This document shows positions 8,554 through 19,199 of a DNA stretch of 64,000 nt, piece after piece. The DNA is from Pantoea allii (lineage in GTDB: Bacteria; Pseudomonadota; Gammaproteobacteria; Enterobacterales; Enterobacteriaceae). The notes below the pieces were generated by a model. It was not told the origin of the DNA. It was given only the letters and a program-made list of their open reading frames with translations, and searched no databases. The position numbers and the translations under genes are program-made. Numbering within the stretch: the first letter of the stretch is position 1; each line of letters begins with the position of its first letter. The stretch is from contig NZ_NTMH01000011.1 in the NCBI RefSeq assembly GCF_002307475.1, positions 310,001-374,000 on the forward strand, read 5' to 3'.

Positions 8554-10074
8554 TTACGGCCTTGTAGTTGAAATTGAAGCGGTAAACCACTGCTGAATAT
8601 TGCTCATTGCAGCATGTGAGGTATCCAGAATCGGCTGTGGATAAATACCCAGCAGCACCAGCAGAACCACGAGCACGCCAATGGTCATGAATTCACGTGC
8701 CGACATGCCCGGCAGTGGATCTTTAGATTTCGCTTCACCGTAATAGGCACGCTGCATCATTACCAGCGAATAAACCGAAGCGAAAACCAGACCAAAGGTC
8801 GCAATCACAATAATGACAGGGACGATCTGGAAGCTGCCGGTGAGGATCATAAACTCACCCACGAAGTTACCGGTGCCCGGCATCCCCAGGTTGGCGACAG
8901 CAAAGAACAGTGATAAACCCGGAATCCATTTGATACGCGACCACAGACCGCCCATCTGACGCATATCACGCGTGTGCAGGCGCTCATACAACTGTCCACA
9001 CAGGATGAACAGTGCCGCCGCCGACAAACCGTGCGCAATCATCTGTACCACTGCGCCCTGCATAGCCAGCTGGCTACCGGTGTAAATCGCAATCAGCACA
9101 AAGCCCATGTGTGAAATCGACGTGTAAGCAATCAGTCGTTTAATATCAGTCTGCGAGAACGCCATCCATGCGCCGTAGAAGATACCGATAATACCTAACC
9201 ACATCGCGACAGGTGCAAACTCAGCCGAGGCGTTGGGAAACAGCGGCAGGCTGAAGCGCAGCAAACCATAGGCTGCGGTTTTCAGCAGAATACCCGCCAG
9301 GTCCACTGAACCGGCTGTCGGTGCCTGACTGTGCGCATCAGGCAGCCAGCCGTGCAGTGGCACCACCGGCATTTTCACCGCAAACGCGATAAAGAAGCCC
9401 AGCATCAGCAGATATTCAACGGTGTGCGACATTGGCGTTTTCAACAACTGTTCGTAGTTGAAGGTCCAGACGCCGGTAGCGTTGTAATGAACAAACACCA
9501 GCGCCAGAATCGCAATCAGCATCACCAGACCTGACGCCTGGGTATAAATAAAGAATTTGGTGGCGGCGGTGATACGTGTCTTACCGTCCGATGCCTTATG
9601 TCCCCACAGTGCAATGAGGAAGTACATCGGCACCAGCATCATTTCCCAGAAGAAGAAGAACAGGAACATGTCGATGGCAAGGAACACACCGATAACGCCG
9701 CCCAGAATCCACATCAGGTTAAGATGGAAGAACCCCTGATACTTCTCGATCTCGTTCCATGAACACAGCACCGCCATCAGGCCGAGCAGTCCAGTCAGCA
9801 CCACCATTAACAGCGAAAGGCCATCAAGCGCTAAATGGAAATTAATGCCGAAACGAGGAATCCAGGGTACTGAGAAGCTCGATTGCCACTGCGGAATACC
9901 CGCTGCCTGCGTCAGTGAATAGCCACCCTGCAACCAGAGCTGCAGTGAAAGCGCCAACGTCAGCCCCATGGTGATCAGGGCAATCCAGCGTGGCACCTTC
10001 GCGCCGAAGCGCTCGGTGAGCCAGCAGATAAAACCACCGAAGAAGGGTATGAAAATTAGCCAAGGTAATAACAC
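8554..10074 (-). CDS. nuoM: NADH-quinone oxidoreductase subunit M
   Basis: A 506-residue antiporter-like membrane subunit of complex I. Residues essential for pumping in E. coli are present at the same numbers: Glu144 in FFWEMMLVP and Lys234 in AVKMPVVPLHGWLPDAH. The start codon is GTG at 10072-10074, with GGGA about eight bases upstream. It is separated from nuoL by 208 bases, the largest gap in the operon, which contains an 80-base inverted repeat at 10121-10200. Confidence 0.97.
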   Translation of the reverse strand: MLLPWLIFIPFFGGFICWLTERFGAKVPRWIALITMGLTLALSLQLWLQGGYSLTQAAGIPQWQSSFSVPWIPRFGINFHLALDGLSLLMVVLTGLLGLMAVLCSWNEIEKYQGFFHLNLMWILGGVIGVFLAIDMFLFFFFWEMMLVPMYFLIALWGHKASDGKTRITAATKFFIYTQASGLVMLIAILALVFVHYNATGVWTFNYEQLLKTPMSHTVEYLLMLGFFIAFAVKMPVVPLHGWLPDAHSQAPTAGSVDLAGILLKTAAYGLLRFSLPLFPNASAEFAPVAMWLGIIGIFYGAWMAFSQTDIKRLIAYTSISHMGFVLIAIYTGSQLAMQGAVVQMIAHGLSAAALFILCGQLYERLHTRDMRQMGGLWSRIKWIPGLSLFFAVANLGMPGTGNFVGEFMILTGSFQIVPVIIVIATFGLVFASVYSLVMMQRAYYGEAKSKDPLPGMSAREFMTIGVLVVLLVLLGIYPQPILDTSHAAMSNIQQWFTASISTTRP

Positions 10075-10120
10075 GGCATACTTCCCTTTTTTTTGTCCTG
10101 GCTCGGGCTATCTCACTTGC

Positions 10121-10200
10121 CCGTTTCGCCCCCGGCAGTGCTCGCATCCTCACGTACTTCAGTACGCTCCGGTTGCTGTGCGCTGGCGGTGGCGAAACGG
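10121..10200. repeat. 80-bp imperfect inverted repeat between nuoL and nuoM
   Basis: The segment begins CCGTTTCGCC and ends GGCGAAACGG, exact reverse complements, and the arms stay largely complementary to the centre, where CGTACTtcAGTACG is perfect. In nuo mRNA it would fold into one long hairpin of about 38 paired positions with several mismatches. The shape suggests a dispersed intergenic palindromic repeat or an mRNA-processing hairpin. A second copy cannot be shown within this window. Confidence 0.75.
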
Positions 10201-10282
10201 ACTGCGCCGATTACGCCCTTACATCAGACAATCTTTGACATTCTTAATGGGTAAGTTTTCACACCTACCCGCTCATCAATCT

Positions 10283-12118
10283 TTAAATTACCAGCAACAG
10301 GGCCAGAACCACGACGGCACCCACGCTCATCGACGCCACGTACCAGCGCAGATAACCGTTTTCACTCACCACCAGACCTTTATTGGCGATACGTGAAAGC
10401 AACGCAGGCAGGTTCATCAAGCCGTTAAGCGGATCGCGTTTCAACAGCCACGCAATGCCCAGGTAAGGTTTGACAAACACTTTATCGTAGAGCCAGTCGA
10501 AGCCCCAGGCGGCGAACCACCAGGTGCCGAAGAACCGGCCCGGGCCGCTATTGGCGATGCGGGTAACCAGTTGACGCTTGCCCAGCCAGAGCGCGGCAGC
10601 AATAACGATGCCGGCAACGGCGACCAGACCAGAAGCGATCTCCAGCGTCACTTTACCGTTTTCACCAAACTCATTAGCCGGTAAAACACCCGCCAGCGGT
10701 GGGGTAATTAATGCGCCAATAAAGGTGGAGAGCACCAGCAGTACAATCAGCGGCAGATGATGGGTAATGCCTTTACCCGCATGAGCATGAATTTTCTCTT
10801 CGCCGTGGAACACGATGAAGATCATGCGGAAGGTATAGATTGAGGTCAGGAACGCCCCCACCAGACCCGCAACCATCAGGTTAAGATGACCGTTAGCCAG
10901 CGCACCAAACAGGATTTCATCTTTACTGTAGAATCCTGCGGTAATCAGCGGCAGTGCCGCCAGCGCCGCGCCGCCGACCAGGAAGCAGGTATAAACCAGC
11001 GGGATACTTTTACGCAGTCCGCCCATCTTAAAGATGTTCTGCTCGTGGTGGCAGGCCAGAATAACCGAACCTGAAGAGAGGAACAGTAAGGCTTTAAAGA
11101 AGGCGTGAGTCATCAGGTGGAAAATCGCGGCATCCCACGCCTGTACGCCCAGCGCCAGGAACATATAGCCAATCTGGCTCATGGTGGAGTAAGCGAGAAC
11201 ACGTTTGATGTCCGTCTGCACCAGCGCGGCAAAACCGGCAAGCACCAGGGTAATGGCACCGATAATGCCGACCAGATGCAGCACTTCAGGCGTCAGCAGG
11301 AACAGGCCATGTGTGCGGGCAATCAGGTACACACCCGCCGTCACCATGGTCGCGGCGTGAATCAGTGCCGATACCGGTGTTGGACCTGCCATTGCATCCG
11401 CCAGCCAGGTCTGTAAAGGCAACTGGGCAGATTTACCGACCGCACCGCCTAACAGCATCAGGGTCGCCCACTGCAGCATGTGATTGTCGGCGGCAAAGTG
11501 TGCCGGTGCCAGTTCAACCATTTCGCGGAAGTTGAGCGTACCCAGTTCGTTGTAAAGAATGAACAGGGCAAAAGCCAGAAACACATCGCCGACGCGCGTG
11601 ATGATAAAAGCTTTCATCGCCGCTTTGCCGTTTTCTGGATTGCTGTAGTAGAAGCCAATCAGTAAGTAGGAGCACAACCCTACCCCTTCCCAGCCCAGAT
11701 ACATCAGCATCAGGTTATCCGCCAGCACCAGAACCACCATGCTGGCGATAAACAGGTTGGTATAGGCGAAGAAGCGGGAATAGCCCTCTTCGCCACGCAT
11801 GTACCAGGAGGCGAACATATGGATCAGGAAACCGACGCCGGTGACCACCGACAGCATGGTCAGTGACAGGCCATCCAGGGTCAGATTGACCTGGATGTTA
11901 AAATTGCCCACGTGAATCCAGGTCCACAGCGCCTGAGTGAAGACCTGCTGCCCGTTAGCAAAGAAGTCGAAGCCAACAAAAACGGTCGTCAGTGCGGCTA
12001 ACCCCACCGATCCCATTCCCACAGCAGCCGATAAATTCTCTGACCAGCGACCACGGGAAAACGCTAACAGCAAAAAGCCGATTAGCGGAAACAAGACAGT
12101 TAAATAGAGAAGATTCAT
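10283..12118 (-). CDS. nuoL: NADH-quinone oxidoreductase subunit L
   Basis: A 611-residue subunit (613 in E. coli), the distal antiporter-like module of complex I, with the long C-terminal lateral helix that runs along the membrane arm. Glu144 in [11 protein letters not shown] and Lys229 in [15 protein letters not shown], both needed for proton translocation, are in place. Its ATG overlaps the nuoK stop by four bases, implying translational coupling. The 3' side holds the long inverted repeat before nuoM. Confidence 0.97.
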   Translation of the reverse strand: MNLLYLTVLFPLIGFLLLAFSRGRWSENLSAAVGMGSVGLAALTTVFVGFDFFANGQQVFTQALWTWIHVGNFNIQVNLTLDGLSLTMLSVVTGVGFLIHMFASWYMRGEEGYSRFFAYTNLFIASMVVLVLADNLMLMYLGWEGVGLCSYLLIGFYYSNPENGKAAMKAFIITRVGDVFLAFALFILYNELGTLNFREMVELAPAHFAADNHMLQWATLMLLGGAVGKSAQLPLQTWLADAMAGPTPVSALIHAATMVTAGVYLIARTHGLFLLTPEVLHLVGIIGAITLVLAGFAALVQTDIKRVLAYSTMSQIGYMFLALGVQAWDAAIFHLMTHAFFKALLFLSSGSVILACHHEQNIFKMGGLRKSIPLVYTCFLVGGAALAALPLITAGFYSKDEILFGALANGHLNLMVAGLVGAFLTSIYTFRMIFIVFHGEEKIHAHAGKGITHHLPLIVLLVLSTFIGALITPPLAGVLPANEFGENGKVTLEIASGLVAVAGIVIAAALWLGKRQLVTRIANSGPGRFFGTWWFAAWGFDWLYDKVFVKPYLGIAWLLKRDPLNGLMNLPALLSRIANKGLVVSENGYLRWYVASMSVGAVVVLALLLVI

Positions 12119-12417
12119 CCGCGCATCTCGCTCACAATATCAATGTTCAGCGTCTGACGACGACGATAGAGCTGAAGCAGCAGGGCCAGACCAATACTGG
12201 CTTCCGCTGCGGCGAGGCTGATTGCCAGAATATACATCACCTGACCATCGGCCTGTCCCCAGTAGCTGCCCGCGACGACCAGTGCCAGGGCCGCAGCGTT
12301 GATCATGATTTCAAGGCTGATCAGCATAAACAGCAGGTTACGGCGCAGTACCAGCGAGGTCAGTCCAAGGACGAACAGCACCGCGGCCAGAATCAATCCA
12401 TGTTGTAACGGAATCAT
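12115..12417 (-). CDS. nuoK: NADH-quinone oxidoreductase subunit K
   Basis: A 100-residue subunit with three membrane helices, nearly identical to E. coli NuoK. The buried glutamates Glu36 (SLEIMIN) and Glu72 ([11 protein letters not shown]), which form part of the proton path next to NuoN and NuoA/J, are present. It overlaps nuoJ and nuoL by four bases on each side. Confidence 0.97.
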   Translation of the reverse strand: MIPLQHGLILAAVLFVLGLTSLVLRRNLLFMLISLEIMINAAALALVVAGSYWGQADGQVMYILAISLAAAEASIGLALLLQLYRRRQTLNIDIVSEMRG

Positions 12418-12965
12418 GCTTGCTCCTTATTCGCCTGCGCGGCTTCGTTTGAACGGTTGCTCAGCACTTCACCCTGACGCTCTTCGCGTCCCAGATGGAA
12501 GGCCACCACCAGACCGGCCAGCAGCAGCATTGACGCCAGTTCAACCGCCAGGACATAAGGGCCAAACAGGCTAATACCGACCGCTTTTGCGTCGATGATT
12601 TTACCGTCAATGCCCTGGTCATGCGCTGTCATGATGGCGTAAATCATGACCGCTAGCAGCAGAAACGAAACCAGTCCGGGACCAATCCACAATGACGGGC
12701 TCAGCCATTCGCGTTCCTGTTTTTCAGTGGCTTTGCCCAGATTGAGCATCATCACGACGAACACGAACAGCACCATAATGGCACCGGCATAAACGATGAT
12801 TTCCAGCGCACCGGCAAAATAGGCACCCAGGGAGAAAAAGACGCCAGCCACCGATAACAGCGAAACGATCAGGTACAGCAACGCATGTACCGGATTAGTG
12901 TGGGTGATAACGCGTAACGTCGTCACTACCGCCACCAGTCCGCAAAGATAAAACGCAAATTCCAT
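12414..12965 (-). CDS. nuoJ: NADH-quinone oxidoreductase subunit J
   Basis: A 183-residue subunit (184 in E. coli) with five predicted membrane helices; the third contains the glycine- and tyrosine-rich stretch [21 protein letters not shown], whose helix carries a pi-bulge in known structures. The start at ATG 12963-12965 (MEFAFYLCG) has AAGGAG six bases upstream; the open frame extends further upstream into nuoI but that part is not family sequence. It overlaps nuoK by four bases and follows nuoI by ten. Confidence 0.96.
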   Translation of the reverse strand: MEFAFYLCGLVAVVTTLRVITHTNPVHALLYLIVSLLSVAGVFFSLGAYFAGALEIIVYAGAIMVLFVFVVMMLNLGKATEKQEREWLSPSLWIGPGLVSFLLLAVMIYAIMTAHDQGIDGKIIDAKAVGISLFGPYVLAVELASMLLLAGLVVAFHLGREERQGEVLSNRSNEAAQANKEQA

Positions 12966-12975
12966 GCCTTGCTCC

Positions 12976-13518
12976 TTAAGGTAATAAGCCTTTGACGTCG
13001 ATGGGTTTCGCTTCGTTTTCAGCGTCACCTTTATCTTTACCGTCAATCGCCATACCTGCCATGCGGTAGAAGTTGTATTCCGGATATTTACCCGGCCCCG
13101 AGATCAGCAGGTCTTCTTTCTCATACACCAGATCCTGACGCTTGAACTCGCCCAGTTCGAAATCCGGCGTCAGCTGGATAGCGGTGGTTGGGCAGGCCTC
13201 TTCACACAGACCGCAGAAAATGCAGCGTGAGAAGTTAATGCGGAAGAACTCTGGATACCAGCGACCGTCTTTTGTTTCGGCCTTTTGCAGTGAAATACAG
13301 CCTACCGGGCAGGCTACTGCACAAAGGTTACAGGCAACGCAACGCTCTGCCCCGTCGGGATCGCGGGTCAGTACAATACGACCACGATAGCGTGGTGGCA
13401 GGTAGACCGGCTCTTCCGGATACATCTGGGTTTCGCGTTTCGCGAAGGCATGCATGCCTATCATCCAGATACTGCGCACTGTCGTGCCGAAGCCTACGAC
13501 AATATCTTTTAATGTCAT
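12976..13518 (-). CDS. nuoI: NADH-quinone oxidoreductase subunit I, two 4Fe-4S clusters
   Basis: A 180-residue subunit, the same length as in E. coli, carrying the N6a and N6b clusters in two ferredoxin motifs, [12 protein letters not shown] and [12 protein letters not shown]. It passes electrons from NuoG to the N2 cluster on NuoB in the peripheral arm. The start at ATG 13516-13518 (MTLKDIVVG) has AAGGGG seven bases upstream and lies 11 bases after the nuoH stop; longer reading would run into nuoH. Confidence 0.97.
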   Translation of the reverse strand: MTLKDIVVGFGTTVRSIWMIGMHAFAKRETQMYPEEPVYLPPRYRGRIVLTRDPDGAERCVACNLCAVACPVGCISLQKAETKDGRWYPEFFRINFSRCIFCGLCEEACPTTAIQLTPDFELGEFKRQDLVYEKEDLLISGPGKYPEYNFYRMAGMAIDGKDKGDAENEAKPIDVKGLLP

Positions 13519-13529
13519 TTGTTTACCCC

Positions 13530-14507
13530 TTACTGCGCTGTATACAGAATGACTGCGGCGGTTGCCAGCAGGTTCAACAGCGTCAACGGCAGACACACTT
13601 TCCAGCCGAACGACAGCACCTGGTCATAGCGTGGACGCGGAAGCGCAGCACGAATCAGGATGAACATCATCATAAAGAACGCCGTTTTCAGGGCGAACCA
13701 GATGAATGGCGGCAGGAAAGGCCCATGCCAGCCACCGAAGAACAGCGTAACAATCAGCGCTGAAACGGTGGTAATCGCAACGTATTCGCCCACAAAGAAC
13801 AGGCCAAACTTCATACCGGCATATTCAATGTGGTAACCGTCGGCCAGTTCTTGCTCAGCTTCTGGCTGGTCAAACGGATGACGGTGGCACACTGCGACGC
13901 CCGCAATACAGAAGGTCAGAAAACCAAAGAACTGCGGGATGATGTTCCACAGGTGCGTCTGGCTGTTGACGATATCGGTCATATTGAACGAGCCCGCCTG
14001 CGCCACTACGCCCATCAGCGACAGCCCCAGGAACACTTCATAACTCAGCGTCTGGGCAGAAGCACGCATGGCACCTAACAGCGAGTATTTGTTGTTACTC
14101 GACCAGCCAGCAAACAACACCGCATAGACCGCCAGGCCTGCCATCATCAGGAAGAACAGTAACCCGATGTTCAGGTCAGTGACGACCCAGGTCGGTGATA
14201 CCGGTACGATGGCAAACGCCAGCAGCAGTGACACAAAAGCAATCACCGGCGCCAGGGTAAAGATAAAGCGGTCTGTAAAGGGGGGAACCCAGTCCTCTTT
14301 AAAGAACATCTTGATCATGTCAGCAACCAGCTGCAAGGAGCCGCCCCAGCCCACGCGGTTTGGTCCGTAGCGGTTCTGGAACAGGCCAAGCAAACGACGC
14401 TCGGCGAAGCTCATAAACGCACCACAGCCCACGACAACCAGCAGAATCACCAGCGCTTTACCCACGGCGATCAGAATGTCGATAACACCCGGAGTTAACC
14501 AGCTCAT
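13530..14507 (-). CDS. nuoH: NADH-quinone oxidoreductase subunit H
   Basis: A 325-residue membrane subunit, the same length as E. coli NuoH, with eight membrane helices. It holds much of the quinone tunnel at the junction of the arms; the conserved loops [17 protein letters not shown] and [20 protein letters not shown], with their acidic residues, are intact. Its start overlaps the nuoG stop by four bases. Confidence 0.97.
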   Translation of the reverse strand: MSWLTPGVIDILIAVGKALVILLVVVGCGAFMSFAERRLLGLFQNRYGPNRVGWGGSLQLVADMIKMFFKEDWVPPFTDRFIFTLAPVIAFVSLLLAFAIVPVSPTWVVTDLNIGLLFFLMMAGLAVYAVLFAGWSSNNKYSLLGAMRASAQTLSYEVFLGLSLMGVVAQAGSFNMTDIVNSQTHLWNIIPQFFGFLTFCIAGVAVCHRHPFDQPEAEQELADGYHIEYAGMKFGLFFVGEYVAITTVSALIVTLFFGGWHGPFLPPFIWFALKTAFFMMMFILIRAALPRPRYDQVLSFGWKVCLPLTLLNLLATAAVILYTAQ

Positions 14508-17227
14508 TGCGCCGCCTCCTGCAGAGAATCAATTTTTGCATTCGCCAGGAATGGCGGCACGCCTGGCAGACCGAGTGGAAGGCCCACCTGCCCTGCCTGC
14601 AGCGAAGAAGAGAAGCGCACAGGCAAGCGGACGGTTTCACCGGCACAGGTTAATTCCACGGATGCGCCGCTGTTCACGCCCAGCTTAGCCGCATCATCCG
14701 GGTTCAGCACCAGGGTCGGTGCCGACATACGCTGTTGGATTACCGGCGCACGCTGCGTCATCTCTTCACTACCAAACAACTGGTAGTAAGGGGCGACACG
14801 GAACTGACCGGTGGTAGCATAAGCACCTGGTACGCTGCTGAACCAGGCTAACTGCGCCTCGCTGGCTTCAAACAGGCGAACGCCGGGATCGCCGTGACGC
14901 AGTTTGCCGCCCACTTCATCCTGAAATTTGTTCCATGCCTGAGGTGAGTTCCAGCCGGGTGCCCAGGCAAACGGAATCTGCGAACGCGGTGCGCTTGGCT
15001 GGTTGTTCCCTTCCATAGAGAAGGCAAACATGGTGTCCTGATCCTGTGGCTGACGCGGCTCATGCACGCTGATATTAGCGCGCGCGGCGGTACGCCCACT
15101 GGCACGGTGCGGTGAACGCGCCAGTTTCTGACCACGAATACGGAAGCTGGCATCCGGTGCAGCTTCTTTAATGCCTTTAAGCTGTGGCAGGCTGGCGACC
15201 ACGGCATCAATAACATGATCGAGCTGCGTCCAGTCAACGTGACGGCTTTCCAGCGCGCTGTGCAGTGAATGCAGCCAGCGCCAGCTTTCAAGCATCACGA
15301 TGCTGTTGTCGTAATAGGCAGGATCGTAGACCTGGAAGAAACGCTGTGCGCGGCCTTCATGGTTAATCGAGGTGCCGTCACTTTCTGCGAAGCTGGCAGC
15401 GGAAAGAACCAGTCCGGCTTTTTCCAGTGTGGCGGTGCGTTGATGATCAACCACGATCACATTAGCGGCATGATTCAGCGCGGCATCGACCTGCGCTTTT
15501 GGCGCATGACGATAAAGATCGTTTTCCAGCACGACGACCGCATCGGCTTCGCCGCTTTGCAGCTGCTCCAGCGCGTGGTCCAGGGTATGTCCGCCCATCA
15601 GGCCCAGTCCCATGCTGTTCGCATGGCTTGCCATTAAGGTGATACCCACCTCTGCGCCGCGTGCTTTAAGCGCTTTCGCCACGTTTGCTGCGGCTTCAAT
15701 CATGGCGCTGCTGCCGGAGTGGACGCCGGAGATAATCAGGGGCTTTCTCGCACCCGCCAGAGCCTGTACCACCACATCCAGCTTGCCGTTCAGCGCAGGG
15801 TCGAAATCGCTTACGGCCGGGGCGGTTTCGTCCAGCGCATTGGCGATGGCAAACCCAAGACGCGCCTGATCTTCCACTGGGGCACGGTAGCTCCATGCGG
15901 CAATATCATCGAGACGCGTTTCATCGACGTTGGTAACAAAGAGTGGATGCTTAGCGTGCTGACCGATATTCATGATGGCCGCGATTTGCCAGTCTGCGAC
16001 TTTCTGCGCAGCGGCCATTTCACGGGCCTTGCCTTTCACCGCCTGGCGAACAGACAGGGCAACGCGCGCGCCGACCTGCGTCAGGTCTTCACCCAACACC
16101 AGCACCGCGTCATAGCTTTCAATTTCGCGCAGCGACGGCGTATAAATCCCACCTTCGCGCAGCACTTTTAACAGCAGCTCAAGGCGCTCCTGCTCACCCG
16201 CAGGCATACCGGTAGAGAAGTTTTCGGCCCCGACCAGTTCACGCAGCGCAAAGTTACTCTCGATGCTGGCGCGCGGTGAGCCAATACCAATCACGCGTTT
16301 CGCCTGACGCAGAACGTCAGCACCGACGTTCACCGCCTGCTCTGCATTCAACGTTACGCGGTCGCTGCCACGTAACTGCACCGGATGATGAGGACGATCT
16401 TTCAGGTTCACATAACCGTAACCAAAGCGACCACGGTCACACAGGAAATAGTGGTTAACGCTGCCGTTATAACGGTTTTCTATGCGGCGCAGTTCACCAT
16501 AGCGCTCACCCGGGCTGGTGTTACAACCTACGCTGCACTGCTGGCAGATGCTTGGCGCGAACTGCATATCCCATTTACGGTTATAGCGTTCAGAGTGGGT
16601 TTTATCGGTGAAGACGCCGGTTGGGCAGATTTCGACAAGGTTACCGGAAAACTCGCTTTCCAGCGTGCCGTCTTCCGGGCGGCCGAAGTAAACGTTGTCA
16701 TGGGCACCATAAACGCCCAGATCGGTGCCATCAGCATAATCTTTGTAGTAACGCACGCAGCGATAGCAGGCAATACAGCGGTTCATTTCATGCGAAATGA
16801 ACGGGCCAAGATCCTGATTGCGATGGGTGCGTTTGGTAAAGCGATAGCGACGGAAGCTGTGGCCGGTCATCACCGTCATATCCTGCAGATGACAGTTACC
16901 GCCCTCTTCACATACCGGACAGTCGTGCGGGTGGTTCGTCATCAACCACTCGACCACGCTTTCACGGAACTCTTTCGCTTCGCCATCATCAATAGAGATG
17001 AAGGTGCCATCAGACGCCGGCGTCATACAGGACATGACAAGGCGGCCGCGGGTATCTTCAGCGTTCTGGAATTGCTTTACCGCACACTGGCGGCAGGCAC
17101 CCACGCTTCCCAGCGCCGGATGCCAGCAAAAATAAGGAATATCAAGGCCCAGAGACAGACATGCCTGTAGCAGGTTGTCCGCTCCGTTCACATCATATTC
17201 TTTACCGTCTACATGGATTGTAGCCAT
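14504..17227 (-). CDS. nuoG: NADH-quinone oxidoreductase subunit G
   Basis: A 907-residue peripheral-arm subunit (908 in E. coli). The N-terminal [2Fe-2S] domain has Cys34, Cys45 and Cys48 in [15 protein letters not shown]; 4Fe-4S ligands follow, including the motif [14 protein letters not shown] and [21 protein letters not shown] near residue 230 binds the N7 cluster found in E. coli-type enzymes. The large C-terminal part has the molybdopterin oxidoreductase fold without a known cofactor role. It is preceded by a 111-base gap after nuoF that holds a small GCTCGT/ACGAGC hairpin at 17247-17263. Confidence 0.97.
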   Translation of the reverse strand: MATIHVDGKEYDVNGADNLLQACLSLGLDIPYFCWHPALGSVGACRQCAVKQFQNAEDTRGRLVMSCMTPASDGTFISIDDGEAKEFRESVVEWLMTNHPHDCPVCEEGGNCHLQDMTVMTGHSFRRYRFTKRTHRNQDLGPFISHEMNRCIACYRCVRYYKDYADGTDLGVYGAHDNVYFGRPEDGTLESEFSGNLVEICPTGVFTDKTHSERYNRKWDMQFAPSICQQCSVGCNTSPGERYGELRRIENRYNGSVNHYFLCDRGRFGYGYVNLKDRPHHPVQLRGSDRVTLNAEQAVNVGADVLRQAKRVIGIGSPRASIESNFALRELVGAENFSTGMPAGEQERLELLLKVLREGGIYTPSLREIESYDAVLVLGEDLTQVGARVALSVRQAVKGKAREMAAAQKVADWQIAAIMNIGQHAKHPLFVTNVDETRLDDIAAWSYRAPVEDQARLGFAIANALDETAPAVSDFDPALNGKLDVVVQALAGARKPLIISGVHSGSSAMIEAAANVAKALKARGAEVGITLMASHANSMGLGLMGGHTLDHALEQLQSGEADAVVVLENDLYRHAPKAQVDAALNHAANVIVVDHQRTATLEKAGLVLSAASFAESDGTSINHEGRAQRFFQVYDPAYYDNSIVMLESWRWLHSLHSALESRHVDWTQLDHVIDAVVASLPQLKGIKEAAPDASFRIRGQKLARSPHRASGRTAARANISVHEPRQPQDQDTMFAFSMEGNNQPSAPRSQIPFAWAPGWNSPQAWNKFQDEVGGKLRHGDPGVRLFEASEAQLAWFSSVPGAYATTGQFRVAPYYQLFGSEEMTQRAPVIQQRMSAPTLVLNPDDAAKLGVNSGASVELTCAGETVRLPVRFSSSLQAGQVGLPLGLPGVPPFLANAKIDSLQEAAQ

Positions 17228-17338
17228 AGTGACATGCTTCCGTAAGGCTCGTCATAAACGAGCGTTAATCAAATTCTTGTCCCTGCACACTGCAGCAGGA
17301 ACGGCGGCACAGGGCCAGCTCCCGTGGATAACGGCGAA

Positions 17339-18685
17339 TTACCAGCGCGCTTTCAGCAGGTTTGGCTGAATACCACCGATAGCTCGGGTATTACCAAACA
17401 CCTGCGGCGCGATGCCGGCTTCAAACTCTTCACGGAAATATTTAATGGCGCTTTGCAGCGGTTCGACGGCACCAGGTGCGTGAGCACAGAAGGTTTTGCC
17501 CGGGCCGAGCTGGCGGCAAAGCTGCTCCAGGGTTTCGATATCCCCCGGCTGGCCTTTTTTCTGCTCCAACGCGCGCAGGATCTTCACGCTCCACGGCAAA
17601 CCGTCACGGCATGGCGTACACCAGCCGCAGGATTCGCGAGCAAAGAACTCTTCCAGGTTGCGCACCAGTGAAACCATATTGATTTCATGGTCGACGGCCA
17701 TAGCCAGGGCAGTACCCAGGCGGCTGCCTGCTTTACCGATACTGGCGAACTCCATCGGCAGATCCAGGTGCTGATCGGTCAGGAAGTCTGTTCCTGCACC
17801 GCCCGGCTGCCAGGCTTTGAAGCGCAGGCCATCGCGCATGCCGCCCGCATAGTCTTCAAGAATTTCTCGGGCAGTGATACCAAACGGCAGCTCCCAGACG
17901 CCGGGGTTTTTTACCCGACCTGAGAAGCCCATCAGTTTCGTACCGGCATCATCGCTCTTTGACAGGCCCTGATACCATTCAACCCCATTGGCCAGAATAG
18001 CTGGCACGTTTGACAGCGTTTCAACGTTGTTGACGCAGGTCGGTTTACCCCAGACGCCCGCGCTCGCCGGGAAAGGTGGCTTAGAACGTGGGTTAGCACG
18101 ACGCCCTTCCAGCGAGTTAATCAAGGCCGTTTCTTCACCACAAATATAGCGGCCGGCACCGGTGTGCACGATGAGTTCGAAATCGAACCCTGAGCCCAAG
18201 ATATTTTTACCCAGTAAACCGGCTTCAGTGGCTTCGGCGATAGCGCGGCGCAGGTGCACCGCAGCTTCAATGTATTCGCCACGCAGGAAGATATAGCCAC
18301 GGTAAGCTTTCAGGGCAAACGCACTGATCAGCATGCCTTCCACCAGCTGATGAGGCATTTGCTCCATCAACAGGCGGTCTTTATAGGTGCCCGGCTCCAT
18401 CTCATCGGCGTTACACAGCAGGTAACGGATGTTCATGGATTCGTCTTTCGGCATCAGGCTCCACTTCAAACCGGTAGAGAAGCCTGCACCGCCGCGTCCC
18501 TTCAGGCCGGAATCTTTCACCAGCGCCACGATCTCATCCGGTGCCATGCCTTTCAGGGCTTTTTCTGCACCGGCATAACCGTTTTTACTGCGATACTCAT
18601 CCAGCCAAACGGGCTGCTGATCGTCACGCATGCGCCAGGTCAGGGGATGGGTTTCTGCAGTACGAATGATCTGTTTAATTGTCAT
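17339..18685 (-). CDS. nuoF: NADH-quinone oxidoreductase subunit F, NADH dehydrogenase
   Basis: A 448-residue subunit that oxidises NADH at FMN and passes electrons to its 4Fe-4S cluster. The nucleotide-binding loops [16 protein letters not shown] and [15 protein letters not shown] and the cluster motif [12 protein letters not shown] plus a later CAHAPG cysteine are all present. The C-terminal tail after FEAGI differs in length from E. coli (445 residues) but ends in the same QPNLLK motif. Its start overlaps the nuoE stop by four bases. Confidence 0.97.
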   Translation of the reverse strand: MTIKQIIRTAETHPLTWRMRDDQQPVWLDEYRSKNGYAGAEKALKGMAPDEIVALVKDSGLKGRGGAGFSTGLKWSLMPKDESMNIRYLLCNADEMEPGTYKDRLLMEQMPHQLVEGMLISAFALKAYRGYIFLRGEYIEAAVHLRRAIAEATEAGLLGKNILGSGFDFELIVHTGAGRYICGEETALINSLEGRRANPRSKPPFPASAGVWGKPTCVNNVETLSNVPAILANGVEWYQGLSKSDDAGTKLMGFSGRVKNPGVWELPFGITAREILEDYAGGMRDGLRFKAWQPGGAGTDFLTDQHLDLPMEFASIGKAGSRLGTALAMAVDHEINMVSLVRNLEEFFARESCGWCTPCRDGLPWSVKILRALEQKKGQPGDIETLEQLCRQLGPGKTFCAHAPGAVEPLQSAIKYFREEFEAGIAPQVFGNTRAIGGIQPNLLKARW

Positions 18686-19197
18686 TGATACTGCTCCAGC
18701 AAAGAGGCGATGCCTTCCGGCGTCAGATGAACGTGCGTATCTTCATCCACCATCATGGTTGGGCCTTTATCGCAGTTACCCAGGCAGCAGGTTGGCAGCA
18801 ACGTAAAGCGACCATCGGTTGTCGTCTGACCCGGCTTGATATTCAGGTTTTCTTCCAGTGCTGCCTGAATTCCCTGAAAACCCGTAATGTGGCATACCAC
18901 GCTGTCGCAATAGCGGATCACATGGCGGCCAACCGGCTGACGGAAAATCTGGCTATAGAAAGTGGCAACACCTTCTACGTCGCTGGCAGGAATACCTAAC
19001 ACGTCTGCAATGGCGTGAATTGCGCCGTCGGGTACCCAGCCGCGTTGCTTCTGCACGATTTTCAGCGCTTCAATTGACGCGGCGCGTGCATCTTCGTAAT
19101 GGTGTTTTTCGTGCTCAATCGCATGGTGCTCTTCCGCACTCAGCACGAAGACCTCGTTGGGGTCGATCGTTTTAATAGCAATGTGTTGATCGTGCAT
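18682..19197 (-). CDS. nuoE: NADH-quinone oxidoreductase subunit E
   Basis: A 171-residue thioredoxin-fold subunit carrying the off-path N1a [2Fe-2S] cluster; its cysteines lie in YCDSVVCHI and [12 protein letters not shown]. It is five residues longer than E. coli NuoE, all in the variable N-terminus. It starts two bases after the nuoCD stop and overlaps nuoF by four bases. Confidence 0.97.
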   Translation of the reverse strand: MHDQHIAIKTIDPNEVFVLSAEEHHAIEHEKHHYEDARAASIEALKIVQKQRGWVPDGAIHAIADVLGIPASDVEGVATFYSQIFRQPVGRHVIRYCDSVVCHITGFQGIQAALEENLNIKPGQTTTDGRFTLLPTCCLGNCDKGPTMMVDEDTHVHLTPEGIASLLEQYQ

Positions 19198-19199
19198 AA

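Noticed and set aside
16385..17170. Plus-strand open frame of 261 codons
   Set aside because: Antisense to nuoG, whose iron-sulphur motifs lie on the other strand. Long antisense frames are common in GC-rich coding DNA.
17247..17263. GCTCGT/ACGAGC hairpin between nuoF and nuoG considered as a terminator
   Set aside because: The stem is only six base pairs and no T run follows; ending the operon before nuoG would make no sense.
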